A stretch of 23,810 nt of DNA from Candidatus Omnitrophota bacterium (GTDB lineage Bacteria; Omnitrophota; Gorgyraeia; Zapsychrales; Zapsychraceae). The stretch's first letter is position 1; each line of letters opens with the position of its first letter. The notes beneath the pieces were generated by a model. The model was not told the origin of the DNA, made no database searches, and worked only from the letters and a program-made list of their open reading frames with translations. A program made the translations under genes and the position numbers. Positions 15,133 to 22,048 of the stretch are shown here, piece by piece. The stretch is from positions 1 to 23,810 of the forward strand of contig JAGOSC010000038.1 in the NCBI GenBank assembly GCA_018062515.1. The letters are read 5' to 3'.

Positions 15133-15762
15133 ATGAAGTCAAAATATTGGAATATTCTTTTTGTCGTCTTGTTTTTAAATTTTAATCATACGACGGTCGA
15201 TGCTATGGTGAGCGTGAATGAGAAAAAGACGGACGTTGATTACGCGGCCTATTCTGAAGTATATATACAGAATATTGATTTACGTGAAATGACTTTTGAG
15301 ATTTATGATGACGACAAACGCGTGTTTGAGGCTGATCATTTAGATGAAAAAAGACTGAATGATCTTGCGATGGAATTGTATGAAAATTTTTTCCTTAATC
15401 TAAAAGATGTCATTTCGATTAATGAAAATCAGGATATTGACCCGACGAAAAAAGCTTTAATACTCAACATTAAATTGTCAGGCCGTTTCCGTTCGGAAGA
15501 CCGCGGATTGATTAACTGGATGATCACCAAAAGTAAGGCGGTGGAGACTAATCTCGTCCTTGAATGCCAACTTCTCGACGCGCAAACGAAAGAAGAATTG
15601 GTGATCATTAAAGATGAACATGTCCTCACGTCGCCGGACCATGAAAAACCGCTAAGCCAGTCAGAAGAACTTGAAGGAATTTCCGACATCTTCCGTGTTT
15701 GGTCGACGCGTTTTGCGCGGGCTATCGAGCAAATGAGAAACGGAGAAGCGGTAACCAAATGA
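15133..15762 (+). CDS. Exported protein, DUF3313-like
   Basis: 209 residues with a Sec signal peptide (residues 1 to about 24, NILFVVLFLNFNHTT ending in VDA). The mature pattern is a Tyr-containing strand AAYSEVYIQNIDL, a helix LNDLAMELYENFFLNLKDV, strands LILNIKLSGRF and NLVLECQLLDAQTKEELVI, and a C-terminal helix IFRVWSTRFARAIEQM. This arrangement resembles DUF3313-type periplasmic proteins, which have no defined function; the match is by pattern only. No lipobox cysteine is present. It has an AAAGGA ribosome-binding site and overlaps the methyltransferase gene by ATGA (15759-15762). It probably belongs to the long polyP transcription unit; a link to polyP is not shown. Confidence 0.7.
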   Translation: MKSKYWNILFVVLFLNFNHTTVDAMVSVNEKKTDVDYAAYSEVYIQNIDLREMTFEIYDDDKRVFEADHLDEKRLNDLAMELYENFFLNLKDVISINENQDIDPTKKALILNIKLSGRFRSEDRGLINWMITKSKAVETNLVLECQLLDAQTKEELVIIKDEHVLTSPDHEKPLSQSEELEGISDIFRVWSTRFARAIEQMRNGEAVTK

Positions 15763-16529
15763 TTACCGATATTCAATCCGATTCAGTCATAACAGTCAAC
15801 CGCTTGCGCACACGGGATTACCGTAAGCTTAGTGGTTTAGTTATTGTCGAAGGTTATCCGGAAGTGAGCCGTGCCGTTAAGGCCGGTATTCCCATCGATG
15901 TTTTATATATTTGTCCAGAAATCTTTACGCCGACGGAAAATGAATTTACCGGTCTGAACGTTGTCGAAGTAAGCAAAGACGTCTTTGCTAAAATGGCTTT
16001 TGGCTCAAGGCTTAAAGGCATACTCGCGATATGCCGGCCTAAACAGCTTCAGCTGAATGATATTGTCCTAAAACCGAATCCGCTGATTGTTGTTTTGGAA
16101 AATGTCGAGAAGCCTGGAAATTTAGGCGCTGTAATTCGTACCAGCGACGGAGCAGGCGTTGATGCGGTTATCATGTGCGACGGGAAAACAGATATTTTTA
16201 ATCATCATGTTGTTCGATCAAGTATTGGTACAATTTTTTGTGTTCAAACGGTTAGCGCTGAAAAAGAAGAGCTTTATTCCTATTTAAAACAGAATAATAT
16301 TCAAATTTTCACCGCAACAGCCAAAGCAAATAATGTCTATACGGCCGTTGATTTCCGACGAGGATCGGCGATTATCCTCGGTAATGAACACGATGGTGTT
16401 TCTGAATTCTGGCAGGAACGTTCTGATCAATCTATTAAAATCCCCATGCTGGGCCAAGCCTCTTCTTTGAATGTTACGGTGAGCGCATCCATCCTAATTT
16501 ACGAAGCGCATCGACAAAGAAATTTTTAA
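15759..16529 (+). CDS. SPOUT-class RNA 2'-O-methyltransferase (TrmH/SpoU family)
   Basis: 256 residues. The C-terminal SpoU domain has all three knot motifs: motif 1 ENVEKPGNLGAVIRTSDGAG (from residue 114), motif 2 ILGNEHDGVS (Glu210) and motif 3 IPMLGQASSLNVTVSASIL (from residue 228). The N-terminal part (about 1-95) contains IVEGYPEVSRAVKAG, like the substrate-binding domain of the RlmB/TsnR branch. It would transfer methyl groups from S-adenosylmethionine to a ribose in rRNA or tRNA; the target cannot be read. The ATG at 15759 overlaps the stop of the upstream gene; an earlier in-frame start at 15699 has no support. It ends 77 bases before the next gene, which has its own promoter. Confidence 0.93.
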   Translation: MITDIQSDSVITVNRLRTRDYRKLSGLVIVEGYPEVSRAVKAGIPIDVLYICPEIFTPTENEFTGLNVVEVSKDVFAKMAFGSRLKGILAICRPKQLQLNDIVLKPNPLIVVLENVEKPGNLGAVIRTSDGAGVDAVIMCDGKTDIFNHHVVRSSIGTIFCVQTVSAEKEELYSYLKQNNIQIFTATAKANNVYTAVDFRRGSAIILGNEHDGVSEFWQERSDQSIKIPMLGQASSLNVTVSASILIYEAHRQRNF

Positions 16530-16530
16530 T

Positions 16531-16561
16531 TTGCATTTCACATAATGACTTATGGTATAAT
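16531..16561 (+). promoter_or_regulatory. Extended -10 promoter of the DUF3332 gene
   Basis: A perfect TATAAT (16556-16561) is preceded by TGG, giving a TGn extended -10. The best -35-like element is TTGCAT (16531-16536), with a long 19-base spacer, so recognition probably relies on the extended -10. Transcription would start near 16568. Confidence 0.5.
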
Positions 16562-16606
16562 GGACAAAATTTAATTTTAATCCTAACTCGTAACAAGGAG
16601 GAAACA

Positions 16607-17125
16607 TTGAAAAAAGCATTCACACTTCTACTGATCCTAACCGTGGCAAGTAGTATCGGCTGCACGGGCTCGTTTAATCTCACCAAAAAAGTTTATGACG
16701 CCCACCGTTCCCAGTCGGATAAATGGGTAGACGAATTATTCTTCCTCGGATGTGTTCTTCTTCCAATCTACGGTATCTCTACATTTGCAGACGCAGTTAT
16801 TTTTAACTCCATTGAATTCTGGACAGGAGAAAATCCGGTCGCTTTGAATACTAACGGTGAAAAGAAATTCGTAAATAATAAAGGTGAAGAAGTGACTGTT
16901 TCTTATAATGCAGAAACAGATATGATTACGGTTCAATCAGGCGATGCTCAAAAGATCGTTCTTGAACGTACCGACGGTGCTGTATTAGCTAAAAATGAAG
17001 CTGGCGACATCCTTTATTCTTCTGTTTCCAAAGGTAACGGCGGGGTTGTTGTTTACAATAACCAAATGCAAGTCGCGCAAAACTTTTCAGCTAAAGATGT
17101 TGAAAATAGCAAAATAAGAAATTAA
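16607..17125 (+). CDS. DUF3332 lipoprotein
   Basis: 172 residues. A signal peptide (KKAFTLLLILTVASSIGC) ends at Cys19, a probable lipidation site with a relaxed lipobox. The DUF3332 core follows: GSFNLTKKVYDAH, DKWVDELFFLGCVLLPIYGI, FADAVIFNSIEFWTGENP. A beta-rich C-terminal half (about 85-150) contains VSYNAETDMITVQ. Function is unknown for the family; members are small envelope lipoproteins. The start codon is TTG at 16607, supported by a very strong ribosome-binding site (AAGGAGG, 5-6 bases upstream) and by the signal peptide beginning there; no ATG fits. Own promoter and strong terminator make it a single-gene unit, probably well expressed. Confidence 0.9.
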   Translation: MKKAFTLLLILTVASSIGCTGSFNLTKKVYDAHRSQSDKWVDELFFLGCVLLPIYGISTFADAVIFNSIEFWTGENPVALNTNGEKKFVNNKGEEVTVSYNAETDMITVQSGDAQKIVLERTDGAVLAKNEAGDILYSSVSKGNGGVVVYNNQMQVAQNFSAKDVENSKIRN

Positions 17126-17145
17126 TTAAGAGTTATTAATTAATT
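17120..17145. repeat. AT-only inverted repeat at the end of the DUF3332 gene
   Basis: AATTAATTAA (17120-17129) and TTAATTAATT (17136-17145) form a perfect 10-bp inverted repeat that contains the stop codon and abuts the terminator hairpin. It could extend the terminator structure or simply reflect low complexity. Confidence 0.4.
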
Positions 17146-17181
17146 AAAAAGGGACAGGCCTTCATGGTCTGTCCCTTTTTT
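17146..17181 (+). terminator. Strong intrinsic terminator of the DUF3332 gene
   Basis: GGGACAGGCC (17151-17160) pairs with GGTCTGTCCC (17166-17175), 10 bp with one G-U, loop TTCAT, flanked by an A-run and a T-run (17176-17181). The flanking A-run allows it to work on the opposite strand as well, though no convergent gene is present. Confidence 0.93.
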
Positions 17182-17213
17182 ATCTCATACTCATAGCTAA
17201 AGAAATATTGCTC

Positions 17214-18248
17214 ATGGTCAGACAAAAATTCTCCAAAAAATCCTCCAAACGTCATATTTCCTTAAAACAATTATTTATTTTTGTATGTATTGTTTTTCTC
17301 GTCGGAATAATCAAAAATTTTGTTCTTAAAGAAATGATCATAAAAATGGCGCCAAAGGCCATTGGATGCAAAATCCAGATGAATCATTTTTCATTAAACC
17401 TGCTTACCCAAAAAATAAATATACAGGGACTGATTATCTTTAATCCGAAGGGATTTCCCAGCGAGCCTTTTTTAACGATTCCGGAAATAACCGTGAAGAC
17501 TAATGTGTGGGGTCTATTGCGCGGGCAACTACATTTGCCGTTGGTGATTGTTAATATGCGTGAACTCGTCGTTATTAAAAATAAAGATAAAAAATTGAAT
17601 GTGGATGCCCTATCAGATTTTATCGAACACACCAATTCCAAAAATAAGAATCCCGTTCCGTCGGAAAAGTCGGAAAATAAAATAGAAAATATGGCCATGT
17701 CGGGGCTTTATATCGAAGTTTTAAAATTAAATGTGGACCGGGTGATTTATAAAGATTTCTCTCATGGGATTACTCCGATCATAAAAGTGTATGATGTTGG
17801 ACTCAAAAATAAAACAATCAGGAATATTCACGGGGTTAATCAATTAATCACTTATATTGTGGTCCAGGCCATGGGAGCGACCGCTATCAAAGGAGCTGGG
17901 ATTTATGCCGCGGCGGCCATTATGGGAGCAGGATTTTTACCCGTGGGAGTCTTGGGTTTGATTGTAGCTAAAGATGATTCGGCAATTGAGATGAATATTG
18001 ACCCAAAAGAGGCGTTTGATGTTTGCCTAAAATTTGCCCAGAAAAAAGGAAAGTTAAAAAAACAGAATCGGCTGGATGGAATAATTTTGGCCAAAATTAA
18101 CGGATATGATGTTAAGTTTAAAATTAAAAAAATGGGAAAAAAGAAAACCAAAATAGTAGTTACCGTTAGAAAAATGATGATCCCCAAGCCGGAAATGGCA
18201 GGCGGGTTCTTATACCAGATTGAAGAGATGCTGAATCAAAGACGGTAA
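17214..18248 (+). CDS. AsmA-like inner-membrane-anchored protein
   Basis: 344 residues. A Lys/Arg-rich start is followed by one transmembrane segment (about 20-34, LFIFVCIVFLVGII). A beta-rich part then starts like AsmA/DUF748 proteins (LNLLTQKINIQGLIIFNPKG, LLRGQLHLPLVIVNMRELVV). A Lys/Asn/Ser-rich linker (about 140-160) follows, then a hydrophobic Gly/Ala-rich segment (about 216-250, IYAAAAIMGAGFLPVGVLG). A basic C-terminal alpha/beta region of about 85 residues has a pattern reminiscent of DUF3568, uncertain. AsmA-like proteins are implicated in phospholipid transport to or homeostasis of the outer membrane, which would fit the Mla genes in this window, but that link is inference. I chose the ATG at 17214; an in-frame TTG six bases earlier is less likely. 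The ribosome-binding site is weak, and no promoter is evident after the terminator at 17181. Confidence 0.65.
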   Translation: MVRQKFSKKSSKRHISLKQLFIFVCIVFLVGIIKNFVLKEMIIKMAPKAIGCKIQMNHFSLNLLTQKINIQGLIIFNPKGFPSEPFLTIPEITVKTNVWGLLRGQLHLPLVIVNMRELVVIKNKDKKLNVDALSDFIEHTNSKNKNPVPSEKSENKIENMAMSGLYIEVLKLNVDRVIYKDFSHGITPIIKVYDVGLKNKTIRNIHGVNQLITYIVVQAMGATAIKGAGIYAAAAIMGAGFLPVGVLGLIVAKDDSAIEMNIDPKEAFDVCLKFAQKKGKLKKQNRLDGIILAKINGYDVKFKIKKMGKKKTKIVVTVRKMMIPKPEMAGGFLYQIEEMLNQRR

Positions 18249-18414
18249 CCGTTTGGTTGGGTATTTTGCCATTCATTTCAGTTTGACGCTAAGTTATTAG
18301 TATTAAATTATTTGTTGCTTTCACCAAAAATTTTCTTAGAATAATAACATATTGTTTTACCAAAAGGCATCCCTAGTGCCGGTTCGGGTCTGTTAAATTT
18401 TCCGAAAAATTTTA

Positions 18415-18436
18415 GGATTAAAATCCAGTATATAAT
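18415..18436 (+). promoter_or_regulatory. -10 element with adjacent palindrome upstream of exbB
   Basis: A perfect TATAAT (18431-18436) has no convincing -35. Just upstream, GGATTAAAATCC (18415-18426) is a short inverted repeat that could be an operator or activator site. A start near 18443 would leave a leader of about 65 bases. Confidence 0.35.
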
Positions 18437-18442
18437 GACCAC

Positions 18443-18486
18443 AGGTCGCTAAGGCGAACCTCGTTTCCGCCCGATGTATGGCGGAA
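18443..18486 (+). other. Structured 5' leader of the exbB operon (two hairpins)
   Basis: First hairpin: AGGT-CGC (18443-18449) with GCG-A-ACCT (18454-18461), a 7-bp stem with one bulged A. Second hairpin: TTCCGCC (18465-18471) with GGCGGAA (18480-18486), a 7-bp stem with an 8-base loop. The ribosome-binding site GGGAG (18498-18502) lies just beyond. The sequence does not match a riboswitch class I know. The remainder of the 18249-18508 intergenic region is AT-rich and shows no gene. Confidence 0.45.
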
Positions 18487-18508
18487 GGAAAAATGACGGG
18501 AGAAATTG

Positions 18509-19273
18509 ATGAAATCACGATCAACATTAATTAAATTAATGGCCGCCGGCCTAATAACTCTTTTGCTCTGCAGTTATAAACCGGTCGTCGCTTACAGTCA
18601 AACGGACACGAAAATTCAAAAGTACGTTGATTCTATGGAGCAATCCAAAGAAGGGATGAATTTATGGGATACGATCAAAAGCGGCGGTCTCACCATGCTG
18701 TTCCTATTCCTCTTATCCGTCGTGACGGGCGCGCTTATTGTTTATCTTTTTATGCATCTCAAAGTTAGTAAGTTGGTCCCACATGATTTCACTGAAAAAT
18801 TGATTGAGCAGTTAGAAAAAGGTCAAGAAAAAGCCGTTCAAGATTCATGCAATAGTGTGGTTAATCCGATTACCAATATTGTTCTCGCCGGTTTAAATAA
18901 GAAAAAAAGAGGAAAGCTCTTTGCTAAAGAAGCGATGGAAACTCAAGTAAAAAAAGAAATCAGCGACCTTTGGCAGAGTATTAGTTATTTATCTGACATT
19001 TCGACGGTTGCTCCGCTGATCGGATTATTCGGTACGGTCATGGGTATGATTCAAGCCTTTAACGTTATAGCTTATCAATCCGCCGTCGTGAAACCGATTC
19101 TTTTAGCTGGTGGTATATCTAAAGCGATGGTTGCGACAGCTGGTGGTTTGTTAATTGCTATTCCAGCCATGCTTTTTTATAGTTATTTCCGCGGTAAAGT
19201 TCAAGTCATCACTCATGAGATCGAAACTTATGGAACGGACATTATCAAGATCTTCGAAAAAGTAGGAGCCTAA
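18509..19273 (+). CDS. exbB: ExbB/TolQ/MotA-family proton-channel subunit
   Basis: 254 residues. An N-terminal hydrophobic segment resembling a signal peptide (to about residue 29, PVVAYSQ) is followed by three membrane spans: about 59-82 (LTMLFLFLLSVVTGALIVYLF), APLIGLFGTVMGMIQAFNVI and AMVATAGGLLIAIPAMLFYS. The segment APLIGLFGTVMGMI is the family hallmark. ExbB and TolQ pentamers house an ExbD or TolR pair and use proton flow to drive a TonB or TolA-like partner. The cleavable-looking N-terminus is found in some ExbB subfamilies. Start: ATG 18509 with GGGAG 6 bases upstream; the TTG at 18506 is in frame but unlikely. It heads an operon with exbD, a TPR gene and a VWA gene. TonB-type versus Tol-type cannot be separated. 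Confidence 0.93.
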   Translation: MKSRSTLIKLMAAGLITLLLCSYKPVVAYSQTDTKIQKYVDSMEQSKEGMNLWDTIKSGGLTMLFLFLLSVVTGALIVYLFMHLKVSKLVPHDFTEKLIEQLEKGQEKAVQDSCNSVVNPITNIVLAGLNKKKRGKLFAKEAMETQVKKEISDLWQSISYLSDISTVAPLIGLFGTVMGMIQAFNVIAYQSAVVKPILLAGGISKAMVATAGGLLIAIPAMLFYSYFRGKVQVITHEIETYGTDIIKIFEKVGA

Positions 19274-19275
19274 GT

Positions 19276-19710
19276 ATGTCAAAATATGAAGTCTCGGAAT
19301 ATCAAAAACTAAGGCCGGTCGTCAATATTGTTCCTTTGATCGATATTCTCATTTTCGCTGTTATTTTTCTTATGTCATTTTCGCTGTTTAATCAGCAGGA
19401 AACAGAAATCAACATCAGTGTGCCGCAAGCCAAAGAGGCCACACAATCCGCGCGTAGTCCCGGCGAGATCATCATTAATATTACAAAAGCGGGGCAGTTT
19501 ATCGTCAATCAAAAAAGTTTGAATCAAGAAGAATTAGAAACCATGCTGATGCGCGTGTCCACTCTTTTTCCAGACCAATCCATTATTATCCGGGCGGACG
19601 AAAGTTCCATCCATAAGTATGTGATTAATGCGCTGGATGCCTGTGCTAAGGCCAATATCTGGAATATATCTTTTGCCACCCAGAATGAAAAACAGGATGA
19701 TGAAAAATAA
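19276..19710 (+). CDS. exbD: ExbD/TolR-family proton-channel subunit
   Basis: 144 residues. A short cytoplasmic N-terminus precedes one transmembrane helix (about 18-37) carrying the essential aspartate, Asp23 in NIVPLIDILIFAVIFLM. A periplasmic domain follows, with strands TEINISVPQA and IIINITKAGQFIVNQKSLNQ, the segment SIIIRADESSIHKYVINALD and a final strand NISFA, typical of ExbD/TolR. Asp23 would be the protonatable residue in the ExbB channel. A good AGGAG ribosome-binding site sits 7 bases before the ATG inside the end of exbB. The downstream TPR gene begins inside its last codons. Confidence 0.95.
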   Translation: MSKYEVSEYQKLRPVVNIVPLIDILIFAVIFLMSFSLFNQQETEINISVPQAKEATQSARSPGEIIINITKAGQFIVNQKSLNQEELETMLMRVSTLFPDQSIIIRADESSIHKYVINALDACAKANIWNISFATQNEKQDDEK

Positions 19711-22048
19711 TCAGATCAATATATTTTTATCAAGCCTTATGTTGGTGGGCGCGATCAGTTCAGCGTCAGCTCAAACCACGACGGGTAATGATCCGCTTTT
19801 TGAAAAAATTGATTTCGCCAACGGCCTATATCAGCGGGGGCTTTATGACATGGCTTCCGGTGAATATCAGCAATTCATTGCTCATTTTCCGGATAGCAAT
19901 TATGTTCATGAAGCGTATTTTGGCCTGGCCGAAAGTTATTACTCGACGGGAAAATATACGGAAGCGGCTGAAGTTTATCAAAAATATATTAATCAATTCG
20001 GTAACCGCGATAAAATTCATTTAGCGCATTTGCGCTTAGGACAAAGTTTGCTGAATCTACAAAAGTACGATGAAGCCTATGCGGCTGTTTCCTCCATTAG
20101 TGAAGAAGGATTAGAGGAACAGTGGCTTCAGAAGAAATTTTTTTACTTAGCGCAGATCAATGCCGCGAAGGGACAGATCGATGCGGCAATCACTGAGTAC
20201 AAGAAAATAGAAACTGTTGTCCCCGACAGCGAGACGGCCGTCGATGGATATATAAAACTCGGTGAGATTTATAAGGAGAAAAAAGATTATTCAACCGCGG
20301 TCGATTATTTCAAAAAAGCGGCCAATGCCGCAAAGGATCCGGCGGGCAAAAGTATAGCACTTTATCGCCAAGCCGAGACGGCTTTTCTCGCCGAGGATTA
20401 CGCTGTTAGCGCCGATCTTTTTGCTGGGACAATTGATCTCAAATCTGACAGCGCTCTGGGCGAAGATGCTATCAGTAATTTACTCCTGGCTTTGTATAAT
20501 GTGCCCGCCTATAACGCGGTGGTCACCCGGTTTCGACAATATGAAAAACTTTTGACGCCTGAAGGCCGATTATTCGATGCTTTGTACGTGCTCATTCGAT
20601 CGATGAAACAATTGGGACAATATGAGGATGCGTTAAAAGAGGTGGATCGAGCTGTAGCGATCAAGAATATTACTCCGGATCAAATCAGTAAAATGATGGA
20701 TGTTAAAATTGAAACCTTATTCTTATCCAAACAATACCCTCAAGTGATCACTCTTATAGATGAAAAATGGAAAGATCAACCAGCTATTGCGGAAAAAGGA
20801 TTATTTTTGAAAGCGGAATCCAATTATAGTTTAACGAATTATCAGGAAGCTTATAACTTGTATACGAAGCTGCTCCAAGACTATCCTGATTCGACCTATA
20901 AAGGGGAAGCTTATTACGGTTTAGCTCATACTGAAAATGCGATGGGAAAAGAAGCGGAAGCAGCCGAATTATTTGAGAAATATTTTAATTCCTCGACGGA
21001 TGATGTGAAGAAGAAAGAAGTTCTGTATAATCAAATTTTGTTAAAAAGTAAGCTGGAACAGAATGAACAGGCCTTGAAAGACGCGGAGCATTATTTATCT
21101 CTTTACCCTAATGATCCTAATATAGCTAAGATACGTTTTTTACTCGGAACAATTTATTCGAAACAGAAACAATATAAAGAAGCCGCGTCGATGTTTGAAC
21201 AAATTATTGCGGATCCGAATCAGCCTAAACGCGAAGAAAGCCTTTTTCTATTGGCTTATAACCTTCAGCTCGACGGAAATCTTCAAAAGGCGATCGAATA
21301 TTATGAGCAAGTTCCACAGATCAAAGAGAATCCTGAACTTTACTATTCAGCCCGGAAAAATTTAACGCTCATATACATTCAGCAAAAGGATTTTCCAAAA
21401 GCCGTTCTTTTATTGAAAGAGATCGTCGACAATTTTGATAAGAATGATTTGACTATTGAGATGTATTTATGGTTAGCGGAACGCAGCCTCGAAGCCAAGG
21501 CTTATGACACTGTGTTACCCGTTTTAGCCAAGGCGGAGCAAAAAGCAAGCACTGATTTAGATAAGCAGGCGATCATGTATTTTAAAGCCGCGGCGACGCA
21601 AAGACAGGATCATTGCGACGAGGCTATGCCTTTATTCGATAATGCAATTGCCATCAATTCTGAAACCGTGTATGCCGCTCAGGCTATATTAGGAAAAGCC
21701 CAGTGTTCGATGCAAAAAAAAGATTTTCCCAAAGCCAAAGAATTGCTGGATAAATTGTTGGTTGATTTTAGTCAAGAAGGAACCATTACGTTAAAGGCAC
21801 GATTTGAAATGGGGAATCTTCTGGCTCAACAAGGCCTGCAGGAGGAAGCAACGAAATTTTATATGATCGTGGCTGTATTGTATAATGACGCCTATTATAG
21901 TCCTGAATCTTTGTACCAAGCTGGACTTATTTTCGAGAATTTGAAAAAGATCGACGATGCTAGGAATGTTTATCAGGAAATAATTCAACTGTATGCCGGC
22001 AGCCCCCGGTATGAAGAAGCTCAAAAAAGATTGGCAGAACTTAAATGA
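19697..22048 (+). CDS. Large periplasmic TPR-repeat protein
   Basis: About 783 residues. A Sec signal peptide (IFLSSLMLVGAISSASA, cleavage before QTTTG) is followed by at least a dozen tetratricopeptide-like repeats filling nearly the whole protein. Examples are GLYQRGLYDMASGEYQQFI, GLAESYYSTGKYTEAAEVYQ, KLGEIYKEKKDYSTAVDYFK, GLAHTENAMGKEAEAAELFE and AGLIFENLKKIDDARNVYQE. TPR arrays are protein-binding scaffolds. In Tol-Pal loci the periplasmic TPR protein CpoB (YbgF) works with TolA; this protein is about three times longer and has no visible peptidoglycan or enzymatic domain. In-frame ATGs at 19685, 19697 and 19700 are all possible; 19697 is chosen for the signal peptide. The longer frame from 19628 is rejected. 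Its stop overlaps the VWA gene start (ATGA). Confidence 0.88.
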   Translation: MMKNNQINIFLSSLMLVGAISSASAQTTTGNDPLFEKIDFANGLYQRGLYDMASGEYQQFIAHFPDSNYVHEAYFGLAESYYSTGKYTEAAEVYQKYINQFGNRDKIHLAHLRLGQSLLNLQKYDEAYAAVSSISEEGLEEQWLQKKFFYLAQINAAKGQIDAAITEYKKIETVVPDSETAVDGYIKLGEIYKEKKDYSTAVDYFKKAANAAKDPAGKSIALYRQAETAFLAEDYAVSADLFAGTIDLKSDSALGEDAISNLLLALYNVPAYNAVVTRFRQYEKLLTPEGRLFDALYVLIRSMKQLGQYEDALKEVDRAVAIKNITPDQISKMMDVKIETLFLSKQYPQVITLIDEKWKDQPAIAEKGLFLKAESNYSLTNYQEAYNLYTKLLQDYPDSTYKGEAYYGLAHTENAMGKEAEAAELFEKYFNSSTDDVKKKEVLYNQILLKSKLEQNEQALKDAEHYLSLYPNDPNIAKIRFLLGTIYSKQKQYKEAASMFEQIIADPNQPKREESLFLLAYNLQLDGNLQKAIEYYEQVPQIKENPELYYSARKNLTLIYIQQKDFPKAVLLLKEIVDNFDKNDLTIEMYLWLAERSLEAKAYDTVLPVLAKAEQKASTDLDKQAIMYFKAAATQRQDHCDEAMPLFDNAIAINSETVYAAQAILGKAQCSMQKKDFPKAKELLDKLLVDFSQEGTITLKARFEMGNLLAQQGLQEEATKFYMIVAVLYNDAYYSPESLYQAGLIFENLKKIDDARNVYQEIIQLYAGSPRYEEAQKRLAELK

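Noticed and set aside
18371..18391. GGTTCGGGTC resembling a tRNA T-loop
   Set aside because: No matching T-stem, acceptor stem, anticodon arm or CCA; chance resemblance.
18474..18509. 11-codon upstream frame (MYGGRKNDGRN) ending in TGATG at the exbB start
   Set aside because: The overlap with the exbB ATG is tempting as a coupled leader peptide, but its start lies in a hairpin loop and has no ribosome-binding site.
19628..19696. N-terminal extension of the TPR protein inside exbD
   Set aside because: It overlaps the conserved end of exbD and precedes a clear signal peptide; no ribosome-binding site.
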